Assembly (NCBI GenBank): GCA_013202495.1
Contig: JABMQQ010000208.1
Span: forward strand, 1 to 39,262
Source: Fidelibacterota bacterium
GTDB lineage: Bacteria > Fidelibacterota > UBA8477 > JABMPR01
Length of the DNA: 39,262 bases
Direction: 5' to 3'
Shown in pieces: positions 32,180-39,262 of the stretch. Below the pieces are notes generated by a model that saw only the letters and a list, made by a program, of their open reading frames with translations, was not told where the DNA came from and did not search any database. Numbering within the stretch: the stretch's first letter is position 1; every line of letters begins with the position of its first letter. Both the position numbers and the translations under genes were made by a program.

Positions 32180-33319
32180 ATGGTTCTAAAAATCTTAAAT
32201 CTATATAATTCATTAAAGAAGTTACTCTTTCCCGTGAAGGGTATGCTAGAGAGGGGTTCCTTTGACAAATTATTCTGGGATGCTGCTCGAGAAGTTGATC
32301 CAAACTTCGAGCAATCCGCTGATAATCAAGACCTTATCGAAAAAGTAGTAGACAGAACTGCACCCAAATTGGTCACTCTTCTCGAGGAAGAGCTGAGAAT
32401 TGGCTCAAAGTGGAACCTGTGGGAGCGCAGGAGAAATATTAAAAAATTCAAGAAGCGTCTACACAGAGGTTGGGGAGTCGCGATCGACCAGCTAGAAGCT
32501 TTCATCGGATTAAATCTCGAATACGGAGTTGTAGTCTCTGAATCATATAGAAGCTCACATGAAGAGAATACTAAATATGAGGTTTTTCTAAGATTACATG
32601 CAAGGTCATGTCAGGTAGCGTATGAAGTACTTGAACTCATCAAAGGCGGCTTTGCAAACGGAGCCTTGGCTAGATGGCGTACGATATATGAAATCTCTGT
32701 CCTGATAAGATTCCTTACAGATAAGCCTGTTGAATTGACTCAAAGGTATCTTGATTATGGTATTGTCGAAAACCATAGGGAGATTCTCGAGTTTCAGAAG
32801 AACCACAAAAAATTAGGGCTCAAGGCAATTTCCGCGGAAGAGATTAAAGAATCACGTGATGATTTTGAAGCCCTTAAAAAGAAGTATGATAATGATTTTG
32901 TTAAACCATATGGTTGGACTGGTGCATACCTGTCTGATAAGAAGAGACGTTTTTCAGGCATGGAAGAAACAGTTGAATTCAAACACCTACGATCAATTTT
33001 CAAGATGGCGAATAATAGCATCCATTCTGGCTCTATGGGATTCCTTCGTGTATTGGGAACATATAACCAAGGTGAGGTAATGTTGGCAGGTCCGAGCGAC
33101 TACGGATTTTCTGATCCAGGACAATACACAGCCTTCTCATTGTTTCAAGTCTCAATGACACTATTTGATTTTGCACCGCTATTGGAAGATGAGATTTATA
33201 TTCAATTGGGTGAGAAATTGATTGATGGGATAATACGAGATTTTGATGGTATACAATCACAGATAGATCTTGAGCGAGCAAATGAGTTGAAAAATGATCC
33301 TACTAAGGGCAATAACTAA
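32180..33319 (+). CDS. DUF5677-type protein, possible defence gene
   Basis: 379 residues. The segment LHARSCQVAYEVLELIKGGFANGALARWRTIYEISVLIRFL (about 142-182) and a later NNSIHSG are the hallmarks of DUF5677 proteins, a helical family of unknown activity often found in mobile and defence regions. A basic helical N-terminus precedes it. No ribosome site is found at the first ATG; internal starts at 32243 (ATG) or just before (GTG) are possible. It lies between the repressor and the integron cassettes and is outside the cassette boundaries, so it is a separate cargo gene. Confidence 0.65.
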   Translation: MVLKILNLYNSLKKLLFPVKGMLERGSFDKLFWDAAREVDPNFEQSADNQDLIEKVVDRTAPKLVTLLEEELRIGSKWNLWERRRNIKKFKKRLHRGWGVAIDQLEAFIGLNLEYGVVVSESYRSSHEENTKYEVFLRLHARSCQVAYEVLELIKGGFANGALARWRTIYEISVLIRFLTDKPVELTQRYLDYGIVENHREILEFQKNHKKLGLKAISAEEIKESRDDFEALKKKYDNDFVKPYGWTGAYLSDKKRRFSGMEETVEFKHLRSIFKMANNSIHSGSMGFLRVLGTYNQGEVMLAGPSDYGFSDPGQYTAFSLFQVSMTLFDFAPLLEDEIYIQLGEKLIDGIIRDFDGIQSQIDLERANELKNDPTKGNN

Positions 33320-33669
33320 TAATTGATATTCATTTCATAAGAATCAAAATCAGCTCCCCAATAATCATTTAAATAGGGCATTAATCCACGTTTAAATAGT
33401 GTCAAATATTTCTCGTTCATTTCAAGACTCGACACAAACCAGATGACCACCATCTCTATCAACACTTGATTAAATAGCGCAACAGACTACATTTAAGTAA
33501 TTCACTGTGGGGACATATCCAGGTCATCTTATACGGTCAACATAAAATCCCAACAATGAAATGATATGGGGGTATTACATTGATTATCAGAAACTTACAA
33601 GAACAGTCAAAAAGTGTTAATCGGGCGTTTTGATGCAATGTTCATCTTATACGAGACCGTATAAATACT
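33320..33669. other. Gene-free stretch with repeats, upstream of the cassette array
   Basis: No gene seen. It contains TTTAAAT-type sites near 33369, 33388 and 33472. TTATACGGTC at 33529 has an exact inverted copy GACCGTATAA at 33655. TCATCTTATACG occurs directly repeated at 33524 and 33642. The first cassette begins at 33670 with GTTATGTG. Direct repeats just before a first cassette recall an integron attI site, but no integrase gene is present in the window. Confidence 0.45.
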
Positions 33670-33723
33670 GTTATGTGTTTTCAAATTGGCCTAGTAATTA
33701 ATTTTGATAGGGGATAATAGCAG

Positions 33724-35541
33724 ATGAAAATCAAATCATTTAAAATCACAGATTTCAAGCCTATTACCAATATGAGTATCGATAATTTAGGAAGTGTCGT
33801 CATTATTGCAGGGGCAAATGGTTCCGGCAAAACTCGATTAAAAGCGGCAATTGTTAGTACTTTACAAGGCAATGCTTCCATGGATATTACTATAGAGGCG
33901 ACGAGACCTGAAGAAGAAGCTGAAAAATATTTTAACGGCAAGACTATTGAGGTTAAAAAGGGACAACCGAATAATATTCTCAACAATTATATCAATAGCC
34001 GTAAATATGGTTCCGGGCGTTATGTCGGATCCTTAGTCCAAATTGATTCCAATAGGAGTATTCAAACCTTAAGGTATAGTGCAGTCAATTGGCTAGGAGG
34101 GGATCCCGACGATACAGAGTCTGCCAGTAATTTTTACTTTAGCCGATTTGCTGATAGATGGCAAAATTTTATTACCTACATACATCAGAAATCAGCTGCA
34201 CGTGACAAGAAGCTTGCAGATCAGCTCAAAAAAAATCCCAGTACTGGAGAGAAGATAATCGAAGAAAACCCCAACCCATTTGAGAAGTATAAAGCAATAT
34301 TTTCTAGCTTACTGCCAGGCAAGGATATTCTTGAAATTGATCCAGCAAAACCCCAAGAATTTCATTATACAGATGAGTCAAAGCAAAGCCTGCCTTTTAG
34401 CACTTTGAGTTCGGGTGAACAGGAGGTAATCAAGGTTCTATTCGATGTTGCACAAAAGGAAATCCGACATTCCGTAATCATAGTTGACGAACCTGAGCTT
34501 CATTTGCACCCGACTCTTACCTTCAAACTCATTGAAGAGCTTAAAGCTATCGGTGAGCATACAAATCAAATTATTTTTTTAACACACTCCGCAGATTTGA
34601 TATCGACATATTACTCAACCGGTGATGTTTACTTTATTGACTCTTTGCAGACAGGAGAAAATCAGGCGCATCGTCTAAGTGACCTAAATAGCACCCACCA
34701 TCAAATTGTAAAACTTGTCGGGCAAAACCTTGGCCTCTTCGCCGTCGGGAAAAAACTAGTTTTTGTTGAGGGGGAAAATTCTAGCATTGACAGAATAACA
34801 TATCACAGAATTGCCCATACTATTGATCCTGAGATCAAGATAATCCCAGTGGGTTCAGTATATAATATTCTTACACTAAATAGTATAGAAGAACAAATTC
34901 GGAGTTCAATCTTTGGCATCGATATTTTTATGGTAAGAGATCGTGACGGTTTAAGCGATAGCCAGATTGAAGCAATTGAGCAATCGGGTAGAATTAGATG
35001 CCTAAAAAGAAGACATATCGAAAATTACTTTCTTGATGAAGATGTGCTTTTTCGGGTAGCAACTCAATTGTATTTGACAGAAATAAACACTGATCTTAGT
35101 GTGGAATTTATTCAGCGCGAAGTTAAAAGAATCGCTGAAGAAACATTGGCTTTTAACCTCTACAAAAATACAAAAGAGTACCTAAATCAAAACTACAATT
35201 TAAAAGCACCAAAAGTTAGATCTGTTGATGCTAAAACCATGGATGAAGTAAAAGACGAATTGAATCTAGATATTCAAAACAACTTGACCGACCTTGCAAG
35301 CAGGATGAAACCGGAAAATATTAAAACTTGGTTAGACGAAGAGGAAACACGGCTGAGGGAGATGCTGGAAAATGGCGAGTGGAGAAATTATTTCCAAGGG
35401 AAAATACTATTTGCAAAGATTTGTTCGGACGTTCTAAAGGACGATCAGCTGAGAATCCGACAAGCATATGTTGACCTCGCTTTGGAGGACAAACCGGAGA
35501 TATTTGATGATCTAGTTCAAATGTTTGATGCAATGAATTAG
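33724..35541 (+). CDS. AAA ATPase fused to DUF4435 (PARIS AriA-AriB-like)
   Basis: 605 residues. An ABC-type ATPase comes first: Walker A GANGSGKT (30-37), signature LSSGE (228-232), Walker B VIIVDEPELH (251-260) and switch FLTHSA (285-290). From about 340, KLVFVEGENSSID, then FMVRDRDGL (402-410), then KRRHIENYFLDED (428-440), mark a TOPRIM-like DUF4435 nuclease domain. The two-protein PARIS anti-phage system is AriA (such an ATPase) with AriB (DUF4435), and single-chain fusions are known. AGGGG lies ten bases before the ATG. The gene fills the first integron cassette. An OLD-type nuclease is the alternative; the DUF4435-like RHIENY motif argues for the PARIS reading. Confidence 0.75.
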   Translation: MKIKSFKITDFKPITNMSIDNLGSVVIIAGANGSGKTRLKAAIVSTLQGNASMDITIEATRPEEEAEKYFNGKTIEVKKGQPNNILNNYINSRKYGSGRYVGSLVQIDSNRSIQTLRYSAVNWLGGDPDDTESASNFYFSRFADRWQNFITYIHQKSAARDKKLADQLKKNPSTGEKIIEENPNPFEKYKAIFSSLLPGKDILEIDPAKPQEFHYTDESKQSLPFSTLSSGEQEVIKVLFDVAQKEIRHSVIIVDEPELHLHPTLTFKLIEELKAIGEHTNQIIFLTHSADLISTYYSTGDVYFIDSLQTGENQAHRLSDLNSTHHQIVKLVGQNLGLFAVGKKLVFVEGENSSIDRITYHRIAHTIDPEIKIIPVGSVYNILTLNSIEEQIRSSIFGIDIFMVRDRDGLSDSQIEAIEQSGRIRCLKRRHIENYFLDEDVLFRVATQLYLTEINTDLSVEFIQREVKRIAEETLAFNLYKNTKEYLNQNYNLKAPKVRSVDAKTMDEVKDELNLDIQNNLTDLASRMKPENIKTWLDEEETRLREMLENGEWRNYFQGKILFAKICSDVLKDDQLRIRQAYVDLALEDKPEIFDDLVQMFDAMN

Positions 35542-35552
35542 GTAAAAAGAAA

Positions 35553-35676
35553 CACATAACAAAGGCTTAGAGCGGACTCACACGAAGAGAAGTGGAAGAC
35601 AAAAATGATGTGGAGGGATACAATTATCGAACAAAGCGAGTCTGTTTCGGGAAGCAGCTCAAGCCTAGCGTTAGAA
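35553..35676 (+). other. attC recombination site of cassette 1
   Basis: It begins with R'' CACATAAC and ends with R' GTTAGAA (from 35670). The inner arms AGGCTTAGAGC and GCTCAAGCCT, and GGACTC with GAGTCTG, pair imperfectly with unpaired bases, as in folded attC sites. The length is about 124 bases. It lies 12 bases after the stop of the ATPase gene. Confidence 0.85.
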
Positions 35677-35756
35677 TGACAAAAACAATTTCGCCCATGG
35701 AACTTTGGAATAGCTAATGTAGTTTAAGCTTCAAATCAAACCTCAAAGGGGTAGTC

Positions 35757-36377
35757 ATGATTATTCATAGAAGAATTATTGTTTTCGCAGTACTCGTTTC
35801 CGTGTCGTTTGCTGGAACCTATCCATCATTCTCAATCCGACTTGGCGGTGCTCGACCATCTCATTTTGACAATCGATGGGAAATCTGGAATCCTGGTAAT
35901 TGTTATACAGGTGAGCTCTCTGTAGCGCTTTCGGAAGGCGTGACCTACAGTCTCCTGATGGGAAATTGCTCCTTTACCTTCAATGAGAACTATCTGACTA
36001 GTTCTGATCCTGGATACATGAGCGCGAGCGGAAAGTATCAGAGAGTGGCCATTGCAATACGAACACGTCCAATAGAACATCTAGACATTAGTAAATATGT
36101 CTCTCCCTTTTTTACGAGTGGTTTCGGAACGATGACGAGAAGCGAGACTATAGATCGCTTAGGAGAGGTGGAACCGTTCAGTCTTGTGTACAAGCATGCA
36201 GTAGATTTTGCACTCTTTGGAATCGGAATTGACTTATTACCCGAAAACAGGATCAATCTCTTTTTCGAATATCGCTGGGAATATGAAATCAACCTTCATA
36301 CACAAAATCATCGGCCCGAACTAGATCCTGTGAACTTTGATTACCTTAATCTTGGATTCAAAATCAATCTGCAATAA
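35757..36377 (+). CDS. Exported beta-barrel-like protein, cassette 2
   Basis: 206 residues with a signal peptide (RRIIVFAVLVSVSFAG, cleavage near 20). The rest alternates polar and apolar residues as in small outer-membrane barrels (SIRLGGARPSHFDNRWEIW; INLFFEYRWEYEINLHT). It ends with the strand-like YLNLGFKINLQ. AAAGGGG stands five bases before the ATG. It is carried on an integron cassette between attC 1 and attC 2. I do not recognise the family. Envelope proteins are common among cassettes of environmental integrons. Confidence 0.7.
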   Translation: MIIHRRIIVFAVLVSVSFAGTYPSFSIRLGGARPSHFDNRWEIWNPGNCYTGELSVALSEGVTYSLLMGNCSFTFNENYLTSSDPGYMSASGKYQRVAIAIRTRPIEHLDISKYVSPFFTSGFGTMTRSETIDRLGEVEPFSLVYKHAVDFALFGIGIDLLPENRINLFFEYRWEYEINLHTQNHRPELDPVNFDYLNLGFKINLQ

Positions 36378-36392
36378 CTATCAGAAACCAGC

Positions 36393-36500
36393 ATTCTAAC
36401 AAGCTGCTTAAAGCTGACTCACTGAAAGGATGTGGATGGAGATAATTAATGTACAAAGCGAGTCTGTTTCAGGAAGCAGCTCAAGCGCGGTACGTTAGGC
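36393..36500 (+). other. attC recombination site of cassette 2
   Basis: R'' is ATTCTAAC and R' is GTTAGGC. The inner arms CTGCTTAAAGCTGACTC and GAGTCTGTTTCAGGAAGCAG pair with interruptions. The 3' half (AAAGCGAGTCTGTTTC) is nearly the same as in attC 1. The length is about 108 bases. The somewhat different 5' half marks it as the most divergent of the three sites. Confidence 0.83.
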
Positions 36501-36507
36501 AAACAAA

Positions 36508-36981
36508 ATGAATAGCACAATTCAGCTTACTAAAATGGACAATCAAGAATTTGATAAATTTAAAACCAGAACTATCAATTCGTATGCAAATGAAATTGTT
36601 GAAAACATTGGAATATCTGAGGAAAAAGCTTTAGCAAAATCAAAAGAGGAAACCGACTCAATTCTCAAAGATGGGATTAATACTGATAACCACATTTTTC
36701 TATCCATCTCAAAGAAGAACAATCTGGAAAACATCGGACATATTTGGATCCAATTGTATAAAGACCGGAAAGAAGCTTTTATATATCACATCGAAATTAT
36801 TAAGAAATATAGGGGGCAAGGACTTGGTGGAAAAGCTATTGAATTACTGGAAAACTATTTGAAGCAAGAAGGTATTTCAAGACTCAGACTTAATGTGTTT
36901 CAGAAGAATGTGGTAGCTAGGTCTCTCTATGAAAATAATGGGTTTCATATTACTAATGTACAAATGCAGAAAGATCTGTAA
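36508..36981 (+). CDS. GNAT-family N-acetyltransferase, cassette 3
   Basis: 157 residues. The acetyl-CoA binding loop is plain in IIKKYRGQGLGGKAIELLE (motif A), preceded by IYHIEI. Motif B follows in RLRLNVFQKNVVARSLYENNGF. The substrate (small molecule, antibiotic or protein) cannot be inferred. The ATG comes eight bases after the cassette-start GTTAGGC and has no ribosome site, which is usual for cassette genes that rely on read-through from upstream. The stop lies just before attC 3. Confidence 0.88.
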   Translation: MNSTIQLTKMDNQEFDKFKTRTINSYANEIVENIGISEEKALAKSKEETDSILKDGINTDNHIFLSISKKNNLENIGHIWIQLYKDRKEAFIYHIEIIKKYRGQGLGGKAIELLENYLKQEGISRLRLNVFQKNVVARSLYENNGFHITNVQMQKDL

Positions 36982-36987
36982 AATATT

Positions 36988-37103
36988 GCCTAACATAGGC
37001 TTAGAGCGGACTCACACGAGGGGGAGTGCAAAACGAAAATTATGTGGACGGATACAATTATTGTACAAAGTTAGTCTGTTTCGGGAAGCAGCTCAAGCCT
37101 AGC
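36988..37103 (+). other. attC recombination site of cassette 3, missing its final core
   Basis: R'' is GCCTAAC, and the inner sequence is almost the same as in attC 1 (AGGCTTAGAGCGGACTCACA; GTTTCGGGAAGCAGCTCAAG). The 3' side ends in AGCCTAGC as in attC 1, but the expected GTT core is replaced by ACACGAT. The array is therefore broken exactly at the last core site. Confidence 0.8.
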
Positions 37104-37107
37104 ACAC

Positions 37108-37404
37108 GATATCTATGATTTAAATCCTCTTTAAACGGTGTTCAAACATTTGAGGTTTTCAATACCTGATGTCCTCTCAGATGATCATTATGTGAATGAT
37201 TGTATTATATAATTCGGTTTTAAATCGATCTTTGAGACATGATTTGTATCATAAAAGTCAGAGATAGTATCATAAAAGTATCATTAAACACACTGTTTGT
37301 TCATTTAAACCTGTGTTACGGATTTTTCAATAATCGCCCACAAGTATCTAATATAACAATCGCTTACAGGCTCTTCATTTAAAGTTCTATTTCTTCATTT
37401 AAAG
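37108..37404. repeat. Right-end repeat region of the putative transposon
   Basis: This gene-free stretch holds TTTAAATCC and CTTTAAACGGTGTTCAAAC near 37120-37150. GTATCATAAAAGT occurs at 37246 and 37267, with a partial third copy at 37278, at 21- and 11-base steps. TTCATTTAAAC lies near 37300, and CTTCATTTAAAG at 37373 and 37393. The last pair is the inverted form of the pair at 7209 and 7231. It is the counterpart of the left end and probably binds the transposase. Confidence 0.5.
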
Positions 37405-37480
37405 CTACCCCCCATACTAGACTCCAATTATCATTATTATTTATCCATCAGAAAACTGTATTTGCTCAAAGGGGGGGCAG

Positions 37481-39262
37481 ATGATGGACAACACGAGATT
37501 CAATATCAATAGTCAATGCTTCTCTAAATCAATCTTTGTCTCGTCTTTTCGAGGGTGGCAGACAATTAAAATCCTCACACTCATTTTATTTGCAACCACT
37601 AATCTCTCAGCATATGAGGCAGTTTTGTCAAATTCTAACGGTCTCTCGAATGTGAACTTCACAGGGTGGACCGGTGACTATTTTATGCAGGTCTTTGTCC
37701 CACCTGCTGATGGATATGTAAACTCAATGGATTTCTACTTTTCTGATCTTCCTGATACTTCAGGTGGAGGTATCTCAATTTGGATCTATGAACCAAACTA
37801 TCCCTGGGATGAGATTAACACTGAAGAAATTGCTGATGAAGCCCCCCAATCCCATCTGGGATATTATGACGCAGACACTGCTTTATATCCAATAGGTGAT
37901 AATTGGGTTTTCGGTGGCATTAACAATGTGGCGGGTGCTGTCTCAGATTATGCCTATGATCCCCTGGGTGAACAGGTGTGGCCGGCATTTGGTTCAGGAT
38001 CTATGTCCATAGAGCCAAATTCAGATGATGGTGGCTTGATACGGTATACTCCAGTAACCTTTTCACAATATCAATTCCTTGCGAACGAGCCCTTCATCGT
38101 TGTGGTCCGTTTCAATGGCTTTCCCGATGAGGGAACGGATAATGAAGCTTATCGCATGGGATTTACTTCAGGCACTCAGCATCGTGATCCACAGCCCTGC
38201 GCAAAATTTTATAATACCAACTCAAGTCCAGAAGGTCGCAGTGGCACCAATGACTGGGGTTGGCATATTCGCTCCTATGTTTGGGAATGGGCCATTAATG
38301 TGGAGCTCTTTAGCTCACCACGTCCTTTGGTCATAGATGTAGAGTCCCTGGGAACAACTGTTTCCACAGAGGATCGCACTGTCACTGCCATTATTTATGA
38401 TCATAGTCCCTCAGGACAGGAAACCATAGATTCAGTATCACTATGGTATACCGTTGATGGAAGTGCCAGTATTGCAGTGCCCATGCTGGGCGAGGATAGT
38501 CTGTATACAGCTGTTATTCCTGGTCAGGATCCAGGAAGTGTGATTCAATATTGGGTTGAAGTCACCGACATTTTAGGTGATACCTACGATAGCTCACCTC
38601 ACTCATATACAATATTTCAGCCGACTCATCCCACTTTAGTGGTTTTCAATGGTGGAGCTACCACAGGTTTTCCTTATGAGGACTATTTCGGACCTGCTGT
38701 ATTTCCACATGATGTCTGGGATGGCGAAATTATTCCTGAGTTAGCAGCAGAATATACAGCCATTTATGAAATTGCTCATTTTGGGAATGGTCCTGCCTTC
38801 GACAATAGAGAAGTTATCTCAGACTGGTTAGAAACTGGCGAAAAGAACTACTGTCTTGCTGGTGATGAGAACTTTGGGTCATGGACCAATTGGGCTGATC
38901 AGGATTACGCGCCTGGCGACTTCGAATATGATATCCTGGGGGTTTCTCATATCTACAACGATATCTCTGCATTTTCTGCAGCTGTTACACCTGTGGAAGC
39001 AGTCCCTGGTAACTTTCTCAGCGATAGTCTATATATTATTCATATGGCCGCCGGTGATACGCTCATGTACGATCCTGTATATGAAGTTGGTGGTTTGAAC
39101 TGGTTGGACGGATTCGATCTTGTTGATCCCGGTTCTGCAAATATGGTTACTTTTGCTGACGGAATGCCAATTGGGCTAGACAGAATATCCGGTGATGATA
39201 AAATCGTCCTGTTTGGATTTGATCCTATCAGTATCAATGCAAGCCCCTACGAGTGGTATGGC
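37481..39262 (+). CDS. Large secreted protein, 3' end outside the window
   Basis: The frame is open to the last base, giving at least 594 residues. An ATG pair at 37481/37484 follows a GGGGGGG ribosome site. A basic N-terminal region leads into a hydrophobic signal segment (IKILTLILFATTNLSA, about 35-50). The mature part is acidic and aromatic-rich. It has a segment VSLWYTVDGSASIAVPM followed by YTAVIPGQ, then IQYWVEVTDILGD, the pattern of Ig/fibronectin-like beta units in secreted proteins of the FCB group. A type IX sorting tag, if any, would be beyond the window. It is a host flank gene just outside the transposon. A small hairpin-free leader of about 75 bases lies between the last repeat and the start. 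Confidence 0.8.
   Translation, partial: MMDNTRFNINSQCFSKSIFVSSFRGWQTIKILTLILFATTNLSAYEAVLSNSNGLSNVNFTGWTGDYFMQVFVPPADGYVNSMDFYFSDLPDTSGGGISIWIYEPNYPWDEINTEEIADEAPQSHLGYYDADTALYPIGDNWVFGGINNVAGAVSDYAYDPLGEQVWPAFGSGSMSIEPNSDDGGLIRYTPVTFSQYQFLANEPFIVVVRFNGFPDEGTDNEAYRMGFTSGTQHRDPQPCAKFYNTNSSPEGRSGTNDWGWHIRSYVWEWAINVELFSSPRPLVIDVESLGTTVSTEDRTVTAIIYDHSPSGQETIDSVSLWYTVDGSASIAVPMLGEDSLYTAVIPGQDPGSVIQYWVEVTDILGDTYDSSPHSYTIFQPTHPTLVVFNGGATTGFPYEDYFGPAVFPHDVWDGEIIPELAAEYTAIYEIAHFGNGPAFDNREVISDWLETGEKNYCLAGDENFGSWTNWADQDYAPGDFEYDILGVSHIYNDISAFSAAVTPVEAVPGNFLSDSLYIIHMAAGDTLMYDPVYEVGGLNWLDGFDLVDPGSANMVTFADGMPIGLDRISGDDKIVLFGFDPISINASPYEWYG

Larger units (their letters stand above)
33670..37103 (+). mobile_element. 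Integron cassette cluster without integrase (CALIN), three cassettes
   Basis: Three attC sites follow three genes, all in the same direction. Each cassette starts with GTT plus bases that are the complement of the start of its own attC: GTTATGTG (33670) with CACATAAC (35553), GTTAGAAT (35670) with ATTCTAAC (36393), and GTTAGGCAA (36494) with TTGCCTAAC (36986). This agreement is expected only if each unit was once a circle inserted by an integron integrase. No intI is in the window. The attC sites are similar to each other, as in chromosomal integrons. Confidence 0.85.
7195..37404. mobile_element. Composite Mu-like transposon carrying defence cargo and integron cassettes
   Basis: The region encodes a MuA-type DDE transposase, a MuB-type ATPase, a GemA-like protein, Ner/CII/XRE regulators and a divergent repressor in Mu-like order, but no virion genes. 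The host operon on the left and the secreted protein gene on the right are unrelated to it. Inside are a minus-strand defence operon (7.4-23.1 kb) and integron cassettes (33.7-37.1 kb). Two copies of CTTTAAATGAAG-like sequence at 7209 and 7231 are mirrored by two inverted copies at 37373 and 37393, which mark the probable ends. The exact tips and the target duplication were not found, so the limits are approximate. The element could also be smaller, with the cargo acquired separately. Confidence 0.55.

Noticed and set aside
35553-37103. The three long repeats as a CRISPR or REP-type array
   Set aside because: They are 108-124 bases long, separated by whole genes, and have the R''/R' cores and matched cassette starts of attC sites.
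7164-37417. CCCCATAC at 7164-7171 and 37410-37417 as a target-site duplication of the element
   Set aside because: The two copies lie at very different distances (38 and 6 bases) from the mirrored end motifs, and the length does not match the 5-base duplication of Mu-like elements. It may be chance.

Overview
The window looks like a chromosome segment of a Gram-negative FCB-group bacterium (Bacteroidota, Marinimicrobiota or Calditrichota-like). The evidence is a TonB-dependent receptor with an N-terminal carboxypeptidase-regulatory-like domain, a Spy/CpxP-like lipoprotein, and a long secreted protein with repeat-type beta domains at the right edge. Shine-Dalgarno sequences are common. I saw no rRNA, tRNA, CRISPR array or virion gene.

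Left flank (1-7.15 kb), ordinary host genes: the 3' part of an alpha-glucan phosphorylase gene; a decayed IS1182-type transposase remnant; an ECF sigma factor operon with a small membrane protein and a Spy-like lipoprotein; and an operon of membrane protein, winged-helix regulator and TonB-dependent receptor. Right flank (37.48 kb to the end): the start of a secreted surface-type protein, open at the window edge.

Between the flanks lies about 30 kb of accessory DNA that I read as one composite Mu-like transposon (about 7.2-37.4 kb). Its control and transposition module is on the minus strand (31.0 to 23.6 kb). It holds a Ner-like HTH protein, a CII-like protein, an XRE protein, several small unknowns, a MuA-type DDE transposase, a stand-alone copy of the transposase DNA-binding region, a MuB-type ATPase and a GemA-like protein, in a tightly coupled gene string. 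A divergent repressor with three HTH domains sits at 31.2 kb across an operator-like inverted repeat. No head, tail or lysis genes follow. Their place is taken by a co-directional cargo operon (23.1 to 7.4 kb) that looks like anti-phage defence: a Shango-like trio (TerB-domain protein, BrxD-like ATPase, Lhr/BrxHI-like helicase), then an unknown 130-aa protein, a DnaQ exonuclease with a BRCT domain, an OLD-family ATPase-TOPRIM nuclease, and a YhaO/YhaN (SbcD/SbcC-like) pair.

On the other side of the repressor (32.2-37.1 kb) are a DUF5677-type gene and a cluster of integron gene cassettes without an integrase. Three attC sites delimit cassettes encoding a PARIS-like fused AAA ATPase-DUF4435 protein, a beta-barrel-like secreted protein and a GNAT acetyltransferase. 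For each cassette, the first bases (GTTATGTG, GTTAGAAT, GTTAGGCAA) are the reverse complement of the start of its own attC. This is strong internal proof of the cassette boundaries.

Paired CTTTAAATGAAG motifs occur in opposite orientation near 7.21 and 37.38 kb, and TTTAAAC-type sites recur in several intergenic gaps. They are candidate transposase or repressor binding sites, but I could not fix exact element tips or a target-site duplication. Domain and family assignments come from recognised motifs read by eye; no database search was possible.
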